Part shown: positions 60,527 to 64,000 of the stretch, piece by piece
How positions within the stretch are numbered: position 1 is the stretch's first letter
Layout: every line of letters starts with the position of its first letter
Origin: Typha latifolia
Lineage: Eukaryota; Streptophyta; Magnoliopsida; Poales; Typhaceae
Length of the DNA: 64,000 nt
Assembly: GCA_019914945.1 (NCBI GenBank)
Contig: CM034104.1
Coordinates: 3,660,501 to 3,724,500 of the forward strand
Direction of reading: 5' to 3'
Notes under the pieces: model-generated
The model's input: the letters and a program-made list of their open reading frames with translations, nothing else
What the model was told of the DNA's origin: nothing
The model's database searches: none
Made by a program: the position numbers and the translations under genes

Positions 60527-62020
60527 GGAAGAATGTACGACGAAGAAAAATTGCGAGGGGAAGGCTCAATCCAAACCAAGAAGCATTCCAAGTGTAAGCA
60601 AAAGAATACAGAAAAAAGAAGAAAACTTCCCCGATATCCAATTCGAGGGGCGAGCTCCTTAAATAAGCAAAGAATCTAGAGAAAGCGAGGCGGGAAAGAG
60701 GCGAGCGATAGAATTACCGGTACGGAACTTGTCTACATTAACCGGCGCCGACGAGTAGGACAAAACTTTATAGAAGTAACTGTGCTCAGGTTTGCAATTA
60801 TTTTGCTTACCTTCTTCTCTTCTTCGATCTTCTACTTCACAAAATTTAGCACTGCTCCACTTCATTTGATTTTATTTGGTTTGCTATTATTATCTTAGTT
60901 CTTGTATTATTACATTATCACAGATCATTGATAAACTTTTGCATCATCAGCTATCGAGAAATAAATAAACAAAAACTAGTTTTATTGATGCATAATTGGA
61001 AGAGGAATCCAAGAACATCCAAGCTATGCTCTTGTAATGTACTAGATAATTGCAAAGTTCTTGCAAAAAATATATATACGTAGTTAATCTGTTTGAATTA
61101 TTGTAATAAGTGTTATATTCCAGAAGTCACCCTGATGAGCAAAATCTTGCATTTTTTATACTCTAAAGTTGATATTTACATATATATATTAAAACATATA
61201 GTGTTTGCGTATATAACTATCTGATTACTTTTTAAATTATGTCTCGATAATTTGATAGAAAAAAGAATTTATGAAAACTAGAATAATTATAGTTTTGTCT
61301 TTTTATATCTAAGTTATTTAAAATTTTAACGATTAGTTAACTTCAAGAGTCATCCATACTTAAGATTAGAATAACTTTAATATGAGCGAATGGGATAATC
61401 TAGTCGAAAACATAATTAGTATAAAAGTTAAAGAATAGTAAATCAGAGACAGTTGACTTGGTATTGGATGACTGATGAGTACTTAAGATTAATCCAAAGA
61501 ACTTAGGTCTTACGTAATGGCTGTAATATGATAGCATTGGATGCTATGAAATGAACAATGATAGGGAAAAAATTTATCCTTCAATTGCTTGCACTTTTCT
61601 TGCTCAAGATTAAGATGCTGAGTCTAAGATTGTAGCAAATAATTAAGAGAAGGTATTCATTGAGCATTGGGATCTTGGATTCTCCAAAAATAAGATGGAA
61701 AGGGACAGTTGACTAATGTCTGTTCAAGGAGGCATTAGATAATTGAGGTGGCTCTAATTTGATTGCATTGGATCCCATTCAAAATCTAGTTCAAATGCAA
61801 AAAGTCAAAAATCAAAATCTATTTAATTTACATAAATCAAATTCTACAATATTTAAAAATATTAATGGAAAACGTATTTTGAAAATTGAAACCAAAGTAA
61901 GAGAAAAAAGAAAAGGAAAAATCTAATACATACTCGGTATGAAAATCGAACCGGATGAGTGAAAAATCGAGTAAGAATAGAAAGCTAAAAGCTGAGTAAA
62001 AAAAAAAAAAAAAAAAAAAT
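60527..62020. other. RWA upstream region and AT-rich spacer
   Basis: A GC-richer leader-like stretch extends to about 60770, then AT-rich DNA. It ends in a run of about 22 A at 61998-62019, directly before the LTR-like block. No gene recognised. Confidence 0.55.
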
Positions 62021-64000
62021 TGTAACGCCCCCGCCCGGCACGACACGTGCACGCCCACACGGCACGCACGGCGCTCACGCACAGATACTCTCCTGTGCAC
62101 ATATAATCATGACATCATAAAAAAAATATCCTGCTAACATATCCATGATCACATAATCCATCGCCAAATAAATCATACTCTTAACCAAATAAACTTGTTA
62201 ACATATGAATATCAAAGTCCACAATAATATACACTAGACTGCTACACAATCTGGCAGGGCCCACACAGGCCACAACAAACCATCAAGATACCATTAAACA
62301 ACTGATACAAGAGTACACTATGATTCGACCTGTATTATACAAATCATCGTCTAATACAAAAGAGTACAAATATCAAATACTAGTACAACTCAATTTTTAT
62401 ATAAACCATCATCTATACTATCTCGCATTTATAGCTCACCTCATCATCACTCTAAAATATCTTCTCAAGATATCTCAGGTCACTATCACGTACCACAAAC
62501 CTGAGGGGTTAGAAAAGAAATAAAGCGAGTCATGAGCAAAAGGCTCAGTGAATAGACCTTACCCCGAATCAGTGATGCCAAACAGAGAGTAAATCATGTA
62601 CTGGATAATATGAATTAGAAAGCAACATCATGTCATGAATGAGTATATAAATGCATCCTCAATAATACATAATTGAAAAGTAGATAATATGTCATACTGA
62701 TAAAAGTATACAATCCTCGACAATGAATAAATAAATCTCCATGTCATATGATCATCATAACTCTCTATCAAATATGATATATGATGCATGCCGACCATGA
62801 CTATGCGATGATATCAAATGCAACCATATATGATATATATTGACCCCTCAATAATCAGTTATGTTAGATAAAAATAAAATCATATGCATTTCTCAACATC
62901 ACGATCATCACCGACATCTCGGTATAATATCATCATACTAGACCACTATGCACAGTCAATACCCGGTACCCGGTCTCAACATCATGCCCGAAGGCTCAGA
63001 GCATACTCTGCCATCCGCAAGGAGTATCTCAAATATAATTATACCCCGCCACCTGCTAGGGTATCAACATCCATCCGCACGGCACACACACACATAGTTG
63101 ATAGAAACCTCGTGAGGATAACTCGCCACATATGCCCTAGCGAATGGCATGTGTCCGAATGTCTGCTGCGCACACAGACTAACGACCTCAGACGTAAGGC
63201 CAACAGGATCGTGACCATGTCGAGCGATCAATCATCCACCAAGCGCGTCCTAACCCTCGCGCCCACTCGGGTATCCTCACGCTTTCTATCAACTATCCTT
63301 TCAATCACATTTCATGCTTTCCTTCTAAATGACAAATCATATGCATATATCCAGTATGATAACAAGTCAATACATAACAGGAATTTAGGTGGAATAGGAA
63401 TCAAGAGAAAATGATGCAATGTAGTCTCCAACTGTATTGTCGACACATGCATACTCATGCTAATCTATTACATGCATACTCATGCTACAGATCAACTCGG
63501 TAAACAATCATAACAGTAGAATCATCTCTGATTATCTCTATATATATCACTAATGTACTCTTATTCCAAATCAGCGTAATCGAATGCATGATAAAATATG
63601 CTCGACTATTATCTCTAGATAAAATCATATAATCATGCTGGAGGCCAAAACATGCATATACACAAATATATAATATAACCTAATTTGAGAAAGGCGTCTA
63701 AGGGATAAGACTACTCACTGTCTGATAAGAAGACACGAACCACGCATCTCTCACGTCCGTCAGTCAAACATCAACTCATTGTCAGGATCCACGGGGTCTC
63801 ACATAAGGGGTTCAGGGTCTGAAAATATTTAAATGATATGATGTCAGCCGTTTATCCCATTTAGAATTTATTGGTGTAAAATATAATAAATTATTTGATT
63901 TTATTAAATAACTTGATATACATTATATATATATAATTATGATAACCTTATTCAATTATTTAGCAATTATTACTTTTACTTAACTAGTTACTAATCATAC
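62021..64000. mobile_element. Probable large gypsy-type LTR, cut by window edge
   Basis: It starts TGTAACGCCCCCGCCCGG with a sharp switch from poly-A to CpG-rich DNA. This is a typical start of large Ty3/gypsy LTRs, which often begin TGTAACG or TGTCACG followed by a C-rich run. A GGCTCAGTGAATAG stretch (62549) and a GACTACTCACTG stretch (63709) recall the LTR at 40612-42651. No protein-coding domain was seen, and an open frame at 62884-63414 has no family resemblance. The right end is outside the window. Confidence 0.5.

Noticed and set aside
62884..63414. 176-codon open frame in the LTR-like block at the right edge
   Set aside because: Composition is that of repetitive non-coding LTR DNA (Ser/Thr/Arg/Ile-rich), with no retrotransposon or host domain.

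Overview
The window is nuclear DNA of a flowering plant. It has AT-rich spacers, many-exon genes with GT-AG introns, simple repeats, and nested LTR retrotransposons, LINEs and a hAT-type DNA transposon. A monocot is plausible because the 5' ends of several genes (GUN1, GPAT, NAC) are GC-rich against an AT-rich background, but I cannot name the species.

Layout from left to right. 1-5058: a decayed Ty1/copia element on the minus strand; its 5' LTR carries a regular array of the palindrome CGTTCGAACG. 9485-10978: an intronless glycerol-3-phosphate acyltransferase gene (minus). 12.6-14.45 kb: a badly eroded LINE (plus). 16529-21781: prefoldin subunit 3, six exons (minus), head-to-head with 22686-24257, the GINS subunit SLD5, five exons (plus). 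25928-27964: a DYW-type PPR protein (minus). 28659-33213: GUN1, a PPR-SMR plastid retrograde-signalling protein, four exons (minus). 33.3-38.2 kb: repeats and spacer. 38237-49182: a chloroplast ferroportin-like transporter (IREG3/MAR1 type), 13 exons (plus). Its 6.2-kb first intron holds a LINE, which contains a chromovirus tail, which in turn contains a 2.0-kb LTR with an exact target duplication. 50900-52037: a hAT-like element with an 8-bp target duplication and an LTR-like piece inside. 52450-53379: a divergent intronless NAC gene (plus). 54996-55067: tRNA-Gly(TCC) (minus). 55365-60526: a Reduced Wall Acetylation (RWA/CAS1) gene, 15 exons (minus). 62021 to the end: a probable large LTR that runs out of the window.

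The genes are ordinary single-copy plant functions: lipid polyester synthesis, protein folding, DNA replication, organelle RNA editing, plastid signalling, plastid metal transport, transcription and wall acetylation. Nothing suggests that they form a pathway. Five multi-exon genes could be assembled exon by exon with all splice phases consistent; totals are 189, 223, 880, 590 and 543 codons.

The most unusual signal is regulatory. A repeat unit of about 60 bp, with two CGTTCGAACG palindromes about 20 bp apart, lies upstream of a TATA box in three separate LTR-like sequences. One belongs to a copia element and another sits at the tail of a gypsy chromovirus. The whole unit, including its G-rich inner spacer and a GCTCTC spacer motif, is shared by the copia and gypsy copies.
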